Below, piece by piece: positions 51,545-59,163 of a stretch of 64,000 bases of DNA. This DNA comes from CAYMAZ01 sp964526285 (GTDB lineage: Bacteria > Bacteroidota > Bacteroidia > Bacteroidales > DTU049). The translations under genes and the position numbers were made by a program. The DNA lies in assembly GCA_964526285.1 (NCBI GenBank), contig CAZGIW010000006.1, positions 1 to 64,000 on the forward strand, given 5' to 3'. The notes under the pieces were generated by a model, which saw nothing but the letters and a program-made list of their open reading frames with translations, ran no database searches and was not told where the DNA came from. The stretch's first letter is position 1, and each line of letters opens with the position of its first letter.

Positions 51545-52552
51545 ATGAAAAAAAATACAACATTATTCAAACCACACCATATTTTCATTTTTTTGCTTGC
51601 CTTTGCAATTGCATCATGTGTGCAGAAAGAGGATCAGCCAACTGAAACAGACGAAGTGGTTGAATTAAAAGAAGTTCCTGACTTTAATGCAGATACTGCA
51701 TATTTGTTTATTGAACGCCAGGTAGACTTTGGCCCCAGGGTTCCAGGCACAAAAGCGTGGGAACAATGCGCCAACTTTTTGGCTGAAACACTTGAATTAT
51801 ATGGAGCAAATGTAATAGTTCAGGAAGCTTCTGTAAGAGCATGGGATGGAACAATTCTTCCTATGAAAAACATTATCGGTTCATGGCAGCCTGAAAATAA
51901 AAAGAGGGTTATGCTTTGTGCACATTGGGATACAAGACCATATGCGGATTGGGATCCCGACGAAAGAAACCATAAAAAACCCATTGACGGAGCCAATGAT
52001 GGGGCAAGCGGAGTAGGTGTTTTGCTTGAAATTGCCAGACATCTTTCTGCGACACAACCTAATGTAGGGATTGATATTATATTTTTTGATGTGGAAGATT
52101 ATGGTGAACCTAAAGATGATCAGTCAAAAATTAAAGATGACAACTGGGGTCTTGGATCGCAATATTGGGCAAAAAATCCCCATGTAAAAGGATATTATGC
52201 AAGATTTGGAATTCTGCTTGATATGGTAGGAGCAGAGGATGCAATTTTTTATAAAGAAGGCTATTCAATGCAATATGCAGAACATGTGGTAAAAAAAGTT
52301 TGGGATGCTGCTCATAAAATTGGATATGGAAAATATTTTTCTTATGAAAGATCAAATCACATCACAGATGATCATTACTATGTGAATCTATTTCTTGGAC
52401 TTCCTACAATCAATATTATTCATCAGGATAAAAACAGCAATACCGGGTTTTTTAAATACTGGCACACCATGGAAGATAATGTTGATAAAATAAGCAAAGA
52501 AACACTGAAAGCTGTTGGACAAACGGTGTTGTATGTCATTTATAATGAATAA
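51545..52552 (+). CDS. M28-type glutaminyl-peptide cyclotransferase-like lipoprotein
   Basis: The 335-residue protein has a lipobox (FAIASC) and a single-zinc M28 fold of the type II glutaminyl cyclase kind. Likely metal ligands are Asp152 in GANDGASG, Glu184 in DVEDYG and His277 in DDHYYV. FGPRVPGTKAWEQC, AHWDTRPYADWD and WHTMEDNVDKIS are family segments. Such enzymes convert N-terminal Gln to pyroglutamate; Porphyromonas has a homologous periplasmic cyclase. Many secreted proteins in this window would expose Gln after cleavage. An aminopeptidase activity is the alternative. It follows cysS closely and converges on phoH with a 5-bp gap. Confidence 0.85.
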   Translation: MKKNTTLFKPHHIFIFLLAFAIASCVQKEDQPTETDEVVELKEVPDFNADTAYLFIERQVDFGPRVPGTKAWEQCANFLAETLELYGANVIVQEASVRAWDGTILPMKNIIGSWQPENKKRVMLCAHWDTRPYADWDPDERNHKKPIDGANDGASGVGVLLEIARHLSATQPNVGIDIIFFDVEDYGEPKDDQSKIKDDNWGLGSQYWAKNPHVKGYYARFGILLDMVGAEDAIFYKEGYSMQYAEHVVKKVWDAAHKIGYGKYFSYERSNHITDDHYYVNLFLGLPTINIIHQDKNSNTGFFKYWHTMEDNVDKISKETLKAVGQTVLYVIYNE

Positions 52553-52557
52553 CAGAC

Positions 52558-53913
52558 TTACATTAGGTCGTTTGCAAGATTTGCCAGTTCGGATCTTTCT
52601 CCCTTTTCAAGTTTGATATGTGCGTAAAGCGGATGATGCTTAATTCTGTCTATAAGCGTTGAAAGTCCATTACTTTGTGCATCCAGATAAGGAGTGTCTA
52701 TTTGATAAATATCTCCTGTAAAAATTATTTTTGTGCCTTCGCCTGCGCGTGTGATAATGGTTTTCACCTCATGGGGGGTTAGATTTTGAGCTTCGTCAAT
52801 TATAAAACAAATGTCGGATAGACTGCGTCCTCTGATATATGCAAGTGGCGTAATAACAAGTTTTTCTTTTTCCAGGTCTTCATTGATGGCTTTATATTCC
52901 TTGTCTTTTTCACTGAATTGGTTTTTTATAAATTTCAAATTATCAAAAAGAGGCTCCATAAAGGGAGTGATTTTGCTTTTGATATCCCCTGGCAAAAACC
53001 CGATGTCTTTATTGCTAAGGGGGACAATAGGTCTTGCCAGATAGATTTGTTTGAAATGACGCTTTTGTTCAAGTGCTCCTGCCAAAGCGAGCAGTGTTTT
53101 TCCTGTTCCGGCAACGCCCTGCAATGTAACAAGTTTCACATCTGGATTGGCAATGGCGTGAAGGGCAAATACCTGTTCGGCATTTCTCGGATTGATACGA
53201 TAAGATGGCTTTTTTTCAACACGCTCAATCAATCCTGTGACTGAATTGAAAAAAGCCAGAACAGATTGTGTTTCGTTTTTAATTATGAAGTAGTGATTGG
53301 GTATTGGATTTGATGAAAACAATTCAGCAGGACTGCAATAACCATTCTGATAAATTCTGTCAATAATTTCTTTGTCAATTCCTTCTAATGTGGTTTTGCC
53401 GGTATACAGGGATTCGACATCTTTAATTTTGCCTGTTTTGTAATCTTCAGCACAAATATTGAGGGCTTTGGCTTTCAGCCGGAGATTAATATCCTTGCTC
53501 ACCAAAATAATTTTTTTGTCAGGATAATCTTCACTTAAAGAAATGGCTACATTGAGAATGCGGTGATCAGGTTTGTCTTCTCCAAATACCTTGCATGCAT
53601 CCAGTCCGGAATGTCCGTTCATGATGACGCGGAATTTGGATTTTTTTTCCGGAATAAGAGGCAACCATTCATTGGTGGTTTTCTGATTTGATAGTTGATC
53701 AAGAAGACGAATAAATTCTCTGGCCTCAAAATTTATTATATCATTCCCCTTTTTAAAATTATCAAGTTCCTCAAGAACTGTAATGGGCAATGCCACATCA
53801 TTTTCTTCGAATGTGAACAATGCATTGTGATTATAAAGGATAACAGATGTGTCAAGGACATAAATTTTTGATACTTCATTGTCCTTTTCAGAAGTAGTTT
53901 TTCTTTTTGCCAT
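52558..53913 (-). CDS. PhoH-family ATPase with N-terminal PIN domain
   Basis: The 451-residue protein joins a PIN ribonuclease domain (about 16-150, opening YVLDTSVILYN, with acidic residues at 21, 49 and 117 region) to a PhoH ATPase (about 240-451). The ATPase has Walker A GVAGTGKT (266-273) and Walker B CFIIDEAQN. PIN-PhoH proteins are thought to act as RNA helicase-nucleases. It is not associated with an antitoxin here. The promoter box is TATATTTG on the minus strand (53945-53938). Confidence 0.93.
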   Translation of the reverse strand: MAKRKTTSEKDNEVSKIYVLDTSVILYNHNALFTFEENDVALPITVLEELDNFKKGNDIINFEAREFIRLLDQLSNQKTTNEWLPLIPEKKSKFRVIMNGHSGLDACKVFGEDKPDHRILNVAISLSEDYPDKKIILVSKDINLRLKAKALNICAEDYKTGKIKDVESLYTGKTTLEGIDKEIIDRIYQNGYCSPAELFSSNPIPNHYFIIKNETQSVLAFFNSVTGLIERVEKKPSYRINPRNAEQVFALHAIANPDVKLVTLQGVAGTGKTLLALAGALEQKRHFKQIYLARPIVPLSNKDIGFLPGDIKSKITPFMEPLFDNLKFIKNQFSEKDKEYKAINEDLEKEKLVITPLAYIRGRSLSDICFIIDEAQNLTPHEVKTIITRAGEGTKIIFTGDIYQIDTPYLDAQSNGLSTLIDRIKHHPLYAHIKLEKGERSELANLANDLM

Positions 53914-53937
53914 TTTTTTTTAAATCTTTATGAATTA

Positions 53938-53945
53938 CAAATATA
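53938..53945 (-). promoter_or_regulatory. promoter -7 box of the PhoH gene
   Basis: Minus-strand TATATTTG (TAnnTTTG), 24 bases upstream of the ATG at 53913 and just beyond the terminator of the preceding gene. Confidence 0.6.
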
Positions 53946-53956
53946 ATGCATGTAAA

Positions 53957-53988
53957 AAAAAAGCTGCAGTGAAGCAGCTTTTTTTTGT
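53957..53988 (-). terminator. rho-independent terminator of the S46 peptidase gene
   Basis: AAAAGCTGC pairs with GCAGCTTTT around a 6-base loop. Read on the minus strand a run of T follows, between the S46 gene and the PhoH promoter. Confidence 0.9.
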
Positions 53989-54004
53989 TAACAGCCAATT
54001 GTTA

Positions 54005-56191
54005 TTAATATTTGATTTCCAGTTCCTGAATAATGTTTTGTGCTTCAGCAAACTTATCTACAATAAACATAATATACCTGATATCAGAAGAAATGGTTCT
54101 TGTTTTGTCAGTCACATACCATAAGCTTGAAGCAGTTGCTTCCCAGTTGATGTCAAATACAATTCCCACTACTTCACCCTTTCCATTGAGCAAAGGAGCT
54201 CCTGAATTGCCCCCTGTTACATCATTGTCTGTGAGAATACACATACGCAATACACCGTTTTTATCAGCATATTTGGTGTATTCCTTTTTAAGGTATAAGT
54301 CTTTGATTTTTTGTGGAATAGTAAACTCCGGATTGTTTTCAACTTCTTTTCTGAGATATTCTTCAAAAGTAGTAAAATATGGTAATTCTGCACCATCAGT
54401 TGGCGTATAGTTGGTTACCTTTCCATAAGTAAGTCTCATGGTTCGGTTGGCATCAGGATAGAATTTTTTATCATTCATCATTGATAGAATACCATGCTGA
54501 AACAACCTTTCACCTCGTTTCAGCATAAGTTCATATGTTTTCATGCCTTCAAGCATTTTGTTGTATGCATCATAAAGCTGTTGTGTGGCAATAAAAGCAG
54601 GGTCACGTTCCATCACTTTTGCATCAGGAACCCTCAAAAATTCATATAATTTTTCTTTACTTGCAAATATAGATTTTTCATAAATCGCATTGGCATATAA
54701 TGTAAAGTTGGATTTATACTTTGATTCAACTTCTTTGAAAACTTCAGCATGAAACTCTGAAGGAACTTCATCATAGTACATGCGAAGTAAAGCAACAAAT
54801 AGTTTTTTGTCTGTTTCAACATCATAACTATTAAAGTGATAATTACTGGCAAAATATTTCAGTTTTGTGCTTTGATCAGCCACCAGAGATTGTCGTTGGT
54901 CTGGCGCTAAATTAGGTGCTGTCATATAATAATAGAGGCTGTCAAATTGCTTGACAAAACCAAAAATTTCTGGCCCTCTGATAATGGCTTCTCTGAAATA
55001 ATATTTTGCATGGTTATATTTTTTCAGTTGATCAAAAGCAATTTTAATAGTAGGTATTGCATCTGCGTATAGTTCTTTTCTTTTGGGGTCAGCCAGATAC
55101 CATTTTTCAAATATGCCCTCAAGGTTTTCTTTCTTTTCAAATACTTTAAGTCTTTTTAGAGTTTCGGTTTGCCCTATAAAATATTTCCAGTAGTTTGACG
55201 ATCTGTTGTATTTTGATCTGTACATAAGCTCAATGTTTGGGTCAGTCATCATTTGCTCATTTATGATACGGAGTTTTGTGTCGCGGATTTTTACAATTGT
55301 TGGGTTGATTTGATCTGTTTGGTGCTGAACTCCGTGAGATGTCATAAACCGCTGTGTTGATCCTGGATACCCAAGAACCATAGTAAAATCATCTTTTTCA
55401 ACTCCTTTCATGGATATTGGAAGAAAATGTTTGGGAACATAAGGAATGTTTCTGCGCTTGTTATATGTTGCAGGTTCTCCTTCGGGAGACATATAGATTC
55501 TTAAAAATGCAAAATCAGCTGTATGGCGTGGCCATAACCAGTTGTCACTATCTGCTCCGAAATTTCCAATTGCCATAGGAGGTGCTCCTACCAAACGAAC
55601 ATCTCTGTAAGTTTCATATATAAACAGATAAAACTCATTGCCCTGATAAAACTCTTTTACAACGGCTTCATAATAAGTTCCTTTTGTGGCATCGTTTACA
55701 ATGTTTTCAATCAACTGATTTATTTTTTCTTCCCTGTCTGTGTCATTTAATGTTGGGTCAAGTTTGGAAACAATTTTGTCTGTTACATCTTCAATGCGCA
55801 CAAGAAACGACACCTTCAGGTTGGGATTATACAACTCCTGCCTTTTATCAACAGCCCAAAAACCATTCTGAACATAATCTGTATTGTATTTAATTGAATT
55901 ATCTGTAATGTATTCAAGCACACAGTGGTGATTGGTCATCATCAATCCTTCCCGTGAAACAACAAAACCAGTACACATGCCATCATTAATAGAAACAATT
56001 GCATCCTTCACAGATGACTGATTGATGCTGTATATTTCCTGGGGAGTCAGTTGTAACCCCATTTTTTGCATATCAGTATAATTCAGCTTTTCAATAAGAT
56101 TAAGCATCCACATTCCCTCGTCAGCCATAACTTTTGTGGAGAAAGCAAGGGCTAAAACTAATAATAATTGTATTTTTCTAAACCTCTTCAT
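54005..56191 (-). CDS. S46-family dipeptidyl-peptidase (DPP7/DPP11-like)
   Basis: The 728-residue protein has a signal peptide (KVMA|DEGM) and the bacterial S46 serine-peptidase layout. GFVVSREGLMMTNHHC carries the catalytic His (His89) and TGGNSGAPLLNG carries the nucleophile Ser663. S46 enzymes release dipeptides in the periplasm and define Bacteroidota peptide feeding. The residue after FD in the S1-pocket segment FDINWEATASS is Ile681; from memory this site is Gly in DPP7 and Arg in DPP11. The cleavage preference is therefore uncertain. It has its own promoter and terminator. Confidence 0.93.
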   Translation of the reverse strand: MKRFRKIQLLLVLALAFSTKVMADEGMWMLNLIEKLNYTDMQKMGLQLTPQEIYSINQSSVKDAIVSINDGMCTGFVVSREGLMMTNHHCVLEYITDNSIKYNTDYVQNGFWAVDKRQELYNPNLKVSFLVRIEDVTDKIVSKLDPTLNDTDREEKINQLIENIVNDATKGTYYEAVVKEFYQGNEFYLFIYETYRDVRLVGAPPMAIGNFGADSDNWLWPRHTADFAFLRIYMSPEGEPATYNKRRNIPYVPKHFLPISMKGVEKDDFTMVLGYPGSTQRFMTSHGVQHQTDQINPTIVKIRDTKLRIINEQMMTDPNIELMYRSKYNRSSNYWKYFIGQTETLKRLKVFEKKENLEGIFEKWYLADPKRKELYADAIPTIKIAFDQLKKYNHAKYYFREAIIRGPEIFGFVKQFDSLYYYMTAPNLAPDQRQSLVADQSTKLKYFASNYHFNSYDVETDKKLFVALLRMYYDEVPSEFHAEVFKEVESKYKSNFTLYANAIYEKSIFASKEKLYEFLRVPDAKVMERDPAFIATQQLYDAYNKMLEGMKTYELMLKRGERLFQHGILSMMNDKKFYPDANRTMRLTYGKVTNYTPTDGAELPYFTTFEEYLRKEVENNPEFTIPQKIKDLYLKKEYTKYADKNGVLRMCILTDNDVTGGNSGAPLLNGKGEVVGIVFDINWEATASSLWYVTDKTRTISSDIRYIMFIVDKFAEAQNIIQELEIKY

Positions 56192-56216
56192 GATATTGTG
56201 TTTTTTTTGTTATTTG

Positions 56217-56224
56217 CAAAATTA
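56217..56224 (-). promoter_or_regulatory. promoter -7 box of the S46 peptidase gene
   Basis: Minus-strand TAATTTTG (TAnnTTTG), 25 bases upstream of the ATG. Confidence 0.6.
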
Positions 56225-56251
56225 ATATGATTATTCTTTTAAGTGTATTAT

Positions 56252-58264
56252 TTATTTTTTCAGGATTCTAAATTCTGTTCTTCTGTTTAGTTGCCTTCCT
56301 TCATCTGTTTCGTTGGAAGCAATGGGTTCAGTTGCTCCGTAACCTTTTGCTACCATACGGTTTTTGGATATGCCATTTTTAACTAGATAATCAACAACAC
56401 TTTGGGCTCTGTCCTGTGACAACTTCATATTGTATTCATGTGAACCAATAATGTCAGTGTGGCTAAGTATTTCAATTTCAAGAGTTGGGATATCATTCAA
56501 GAGTTTGATGAGTCTGTCAAGTTCTTCTTTTGACTCTGGTCGTAAATCAGATTTGTCAAAATCATAAAATATGTTATTGAGTGTAATTTTTTCCCCAACT
56601 TCCACATCCTCAGCAGTAATTCTTACAGTATCTGCAAGTAGTTTAACAAGGAACAAATCAATATTGAGAAAAGCTCGTTGCTCGTTTTCATCAATATGAA
56701 ACTCTTTTGTGGCCTTTCTGTAGCCTTCTGTTTTTCCCTCCAGGGTATAGTGTCTTCCCATGGGTAACGTGATTTTATATTGACCGGTTTCTTCGTCTGT
56801 GGTCATTTTTGCAATTATCTGGCCGCTTTCAGTGTCTGTAAATGAAATGTCAGCTTGAAGAAATTTGAATGTGGCATCATCAGCAGTACGTCCTCTCACT
56901 GAAATGTATTTTTTCTTTGGTTTAATAATGGTCAGGTAATTTATATCGAGGTCACCCAGTCCGCGACGTTGCCGGCTTGTTGAAAAAACAGCAAACTTTT
57001 CATCGGCTGTGGGATAATAAAACACATCATCTTCGGTTGTATTTATGGGATAGCCAATGTTCTCGGGAGTTGCCCAAAAACCGTCTTCTGAAATAGTAGT
57101 AACAAAAATGTCAAATCCTCCCATATTCTCATGTCCTTCAGATGAAAAATAAAGAGTTACTCCGTCTGATAGAATAAATGGAGCATCTTCATCATATTTT
57201 GTGTTGATGGTTGGTCCTAAATTTTCAGGTTCTGTCCACTTGTCTCCACCAAGATGAATAGATTTATAGATGTCTCTGCCTCCAAATCCACCTGGACGAT
57301 CACTAACAAAAAACAAAGTTTTTCCGTCGGGAGCCAGTGATGCATGTGTTTCCCAGTTTTGAGAATTAATGGGTTCAGGTAGTTTTTCGGGCTTACTCCA
57401 GTCTCCGTTTTCAAATTTACTAATGTGAATATTCCCCACACCCTTGTCGTCTTTGTAAATAAACAAAGTTTGCTCATCATGGGAAAGACTTATGGATGCT
57501 TCATGACCCGAAGTGTTGATCTTTCCTTTAATTGGTTGAGATTTTTCCCACTTTCCGTTGACCAACCGGGTAATGTAAATATCTTCAAAAAATAAACCTT
57601 TTTCATCTTTTTTACCGCCAGTTGAGTTTTCACGTCTGGATGTGAAGATGATGTAATCTTTGTTTTCAGAAATAATAGGTGAATACTCTGGATATGGAGA
57701 ATTTACACTTGGGCCAAGGTTTTCAATTCGAATACTCACAGGGTTGTCAACCAGTTTTCGTGCATTATAAGTTTTTTCAATCATAAACTTCACTTCATCA
57801 ACCGCATCAGGATTAAGATCCATAATGTAGTTGAGGTAAATATTGTAATACTCAATTGCTTTTGCAAACCGGTACTGAACATGACAGGCCTGGGCAAGAT
57901 AATAATATGCCTCAAGTGGCACTGTGGTCTCAATATAATCTCCCAGATAGGAAAGGTTTACATGTCTGATTGCTTTTTCAAGATAAGGGATTGCTTCGGT
58001 TTTGGATCCGCGAACGTGCATGTAACAATAACCAATCTTGTAGTTCAAATTTGGATTGTCAGGCCAAATTTGTTCAAGTTCCATGAATAATGCAAGTGCA
58101 GCCTCATAGTTTTCGTCAATGAGAAAAATTTCTGCTTTTTCATAATTCAACCGAAACTCTTTGTTGTTGACAATATTCTTTACCCCATCATCCTGTGCCT
58201 TCACAAAGGAGATTGCCCCTAAGCAAATGGCTGTTAATAACAATATTGAGAAATACCTTTTCAT
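56252..58264 (-). CDS. PorE-like TPR/propeller/OmpA protein (T9SS component)
   Basis: The 670-residue protein has four ordered parts after its signal peptide (VKA|QDDG): TPR repeats (about 30-165), a PD40/WD40-type propeller (about 175-440, with blades such as TLFFVSDRPGGFGGRDIYKS and TLYFSSEGHENMGGFDIFVT), a carboxypeptidase-regulatory-like domain (about 450-540) and an OmpA peptidoglycan-binding domain (about 555-670, ILSHTDIIGSHEYNMKLSQD). This is the domain order of Porphyromonas PorE, which links the type IX apparatus to the wall. Paralogues with the same layout exist, so PorE identity is probable, not certain. It would serve the four T9SS cargo proteins in this window. Confidence 0.82.
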   Translation of the reverse strand: MKRYFSILLLTAICLGAISFVKAQDDGVKNIVNNKEFRLNYEKAEIFLIDENYEAALALFMELEQIWPDNPNLNYKIGYCYMHVRGSKTEAIPYLEKAIRHVNLSYLGDYIETTVPLEAYYYLAQACHVQYRFAKAIEYYNIYLNYIMDLNPDAVDEVKFMIEKTYNARKLVDNPVSIRIENLGPSVNSPYPEYSPIISENKDYIIFTSRRENSTGGKKDEKGLFFEDIYITRLVNGKWEKSQPIKGKINTSGHEASISLSHDEQTLFIYKDDKGVGNIHISKFENGDWSKPEKLPEPINSQNWETHASLAPDGKTLFFVSDRPGGFGGRDIYKSIHLGGDKWTEPENLGPTINTKYDEDAPFILSDGVTLYFSSEGHENMGGFDIFVTTISEDGFWATPENIGYPINTTEDDVFYYPTADEKFAVFSTSRQRRGLGDLDINYLTIIKPKKKYISVRGRTADDATFKFLQADISFTDTESGQIIAKMTTDEETGQYKITLPMGRHYTLEGKTEGYRKATKEFHIDENEQRAFLNIDLFLVKLLADTVRITAEDVEVGEKITLNNIFYDFDKSDLRPESKEELDRLIKLLNDIPTLEIEILSHTDIIGSHEYNMKLSQDRAQSVVDYLVKNGISKNRMVAKGYGATEPIASNETDEGRQLNRRTEFRILKK

Positions 58265-58308
58265 ATAAAATAATTCTTTGGTTTATATAATTCTTTCGTT
58301 TAGGGTGA

Positions 58309-58316
58309 CAAAGTTA
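58309..58316 (-). promoter_or_regulatory. promoter -7 box of the PorE-like gene
   Basis: Minus-strand TAACTTTG (TAnnTTTG), 44 bases upstream of the ATG at 58264. Confidence 0.6.
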
Positions 58317-58477
58317 GATAAAAATATTAAATATGAATAAAAAATTTCGACAGAGACAAAAAGATGTTTCAAAACAACTTACATAATAAACTTTGCAATT
58401 TAACCATGCTACAGTCAATATTGCAAGGGAAACAATTTTTAAAAAGTCAGATAAGCCAATGCCAGTCATAAATTGGC

Positions 58478-58963
58478 TTACTCATAGAAAGCTTCTTTGC
58501 CTGGATAAAAATATTTTTCTTTGGCAACATCATCCGGAAAAATAAAATATTTGCACTCTCCCTGAGCACATAATTCACCACCTGAATCATATAAATATGA
58601 ATCAATAAGTGCAATGTTTCTTTGCATTTCCCTGAAAACACCCCTTATTTTCATAGGCTGTTTCGTCATCTTTGCAGTCTTCTTATATCGAACTTTTAGT
58701 TCTGATGTTACTCCAGACTTTCCAAGCTTAACAAAAACAACCCAACTTGCAATTTCGTCCAGCAAGGTTGCCTGAATGCCTCCGTGAAGTATGCCTATCC
58801 ATCCCTGAAACTTTGAGTCTGGCTCCCAGCTGCATGTGACCGAGTCCTCTTCCTCAATGAAATTCATTTTTAACCCAAATGAATTCTCGCCGGAACAACC
58901 AAAACAGTTGTAGCCGTCAATTTTTTGATACGGATTTGAAATTTTTTTTCTCATTGGTTTCAT
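58478..58963 (-). CDS. PaaI-family hotdog thioesterase
   Basis: The 161-residue protein has the hotdog-fold signature ILHGGIQATLLDEIASWVVF, followed by TSELKVRYKKTAKM. It probably hydrolyses small acyl-CoA esters. An N-terminal NCFGCSGEN segment is common in this subgroup. It has its own minus-strand promoter box TATATTTG (59022-59015). Confidence 0.88.
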   Translation of the reverse strand: MKPMRKKISNPYQKIDGYNCFGCSGENSFGLKMNFIEEEDSVTCSWEPDSKFQGWIGILHGGIQATLLDEIASWVVFVKLGKSGVTSELKVRYKKTAKMTKQPMKIRGVFREMQRNIALIDSYLYDSGGELCAQGECKYFIFPDDVAKEKYFYPGKEAFYE

Positions 58964-59014
58964 CTTTTGTTAATTGAACAACTCAAAAACAAACATTTTT
59001 CAATTTTAGTCTTG

Positions 59015-59022
59015 CAAATATA
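59015..59022 (-). promoter_or_regulatory. promoter -7 box of the thioesterase gene
   Basis: Minus-strand TATATTTG (TAnnTTTG), 51 bases upstream of the ATG. Confidence 0.5.
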
Positions 59023-59132
59023 TAATAAATAAAACCGCTGTGCAGTTACAATATATAAATCTGTGGAATTAAAAAAAATCAAGATATTTTAAAATTTGTG
59101 TTTAATCAAACTTTTAAGAGTTAAAATTAAGG

Positions 59133-59140
59133 TATCTTTG
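59133..59140 (+). promoter_or_regulatory. promoter -7 box of the TPR histidine kinase gene
   Basis: TATCTTTG (TAnnTTTG), 23 bases before the ATG at 59164. Confidence 0.6.
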
Positions 59141-59163
59141 TAGAAAAATACTATCCTTTTGTT

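Noticed and set aside
52558..53913. PIN-domain toxin
   Set aside because: The PIN domain is the N-terminal half of a full PIN-PhoH protein and there is no antitoxin gene next to it.
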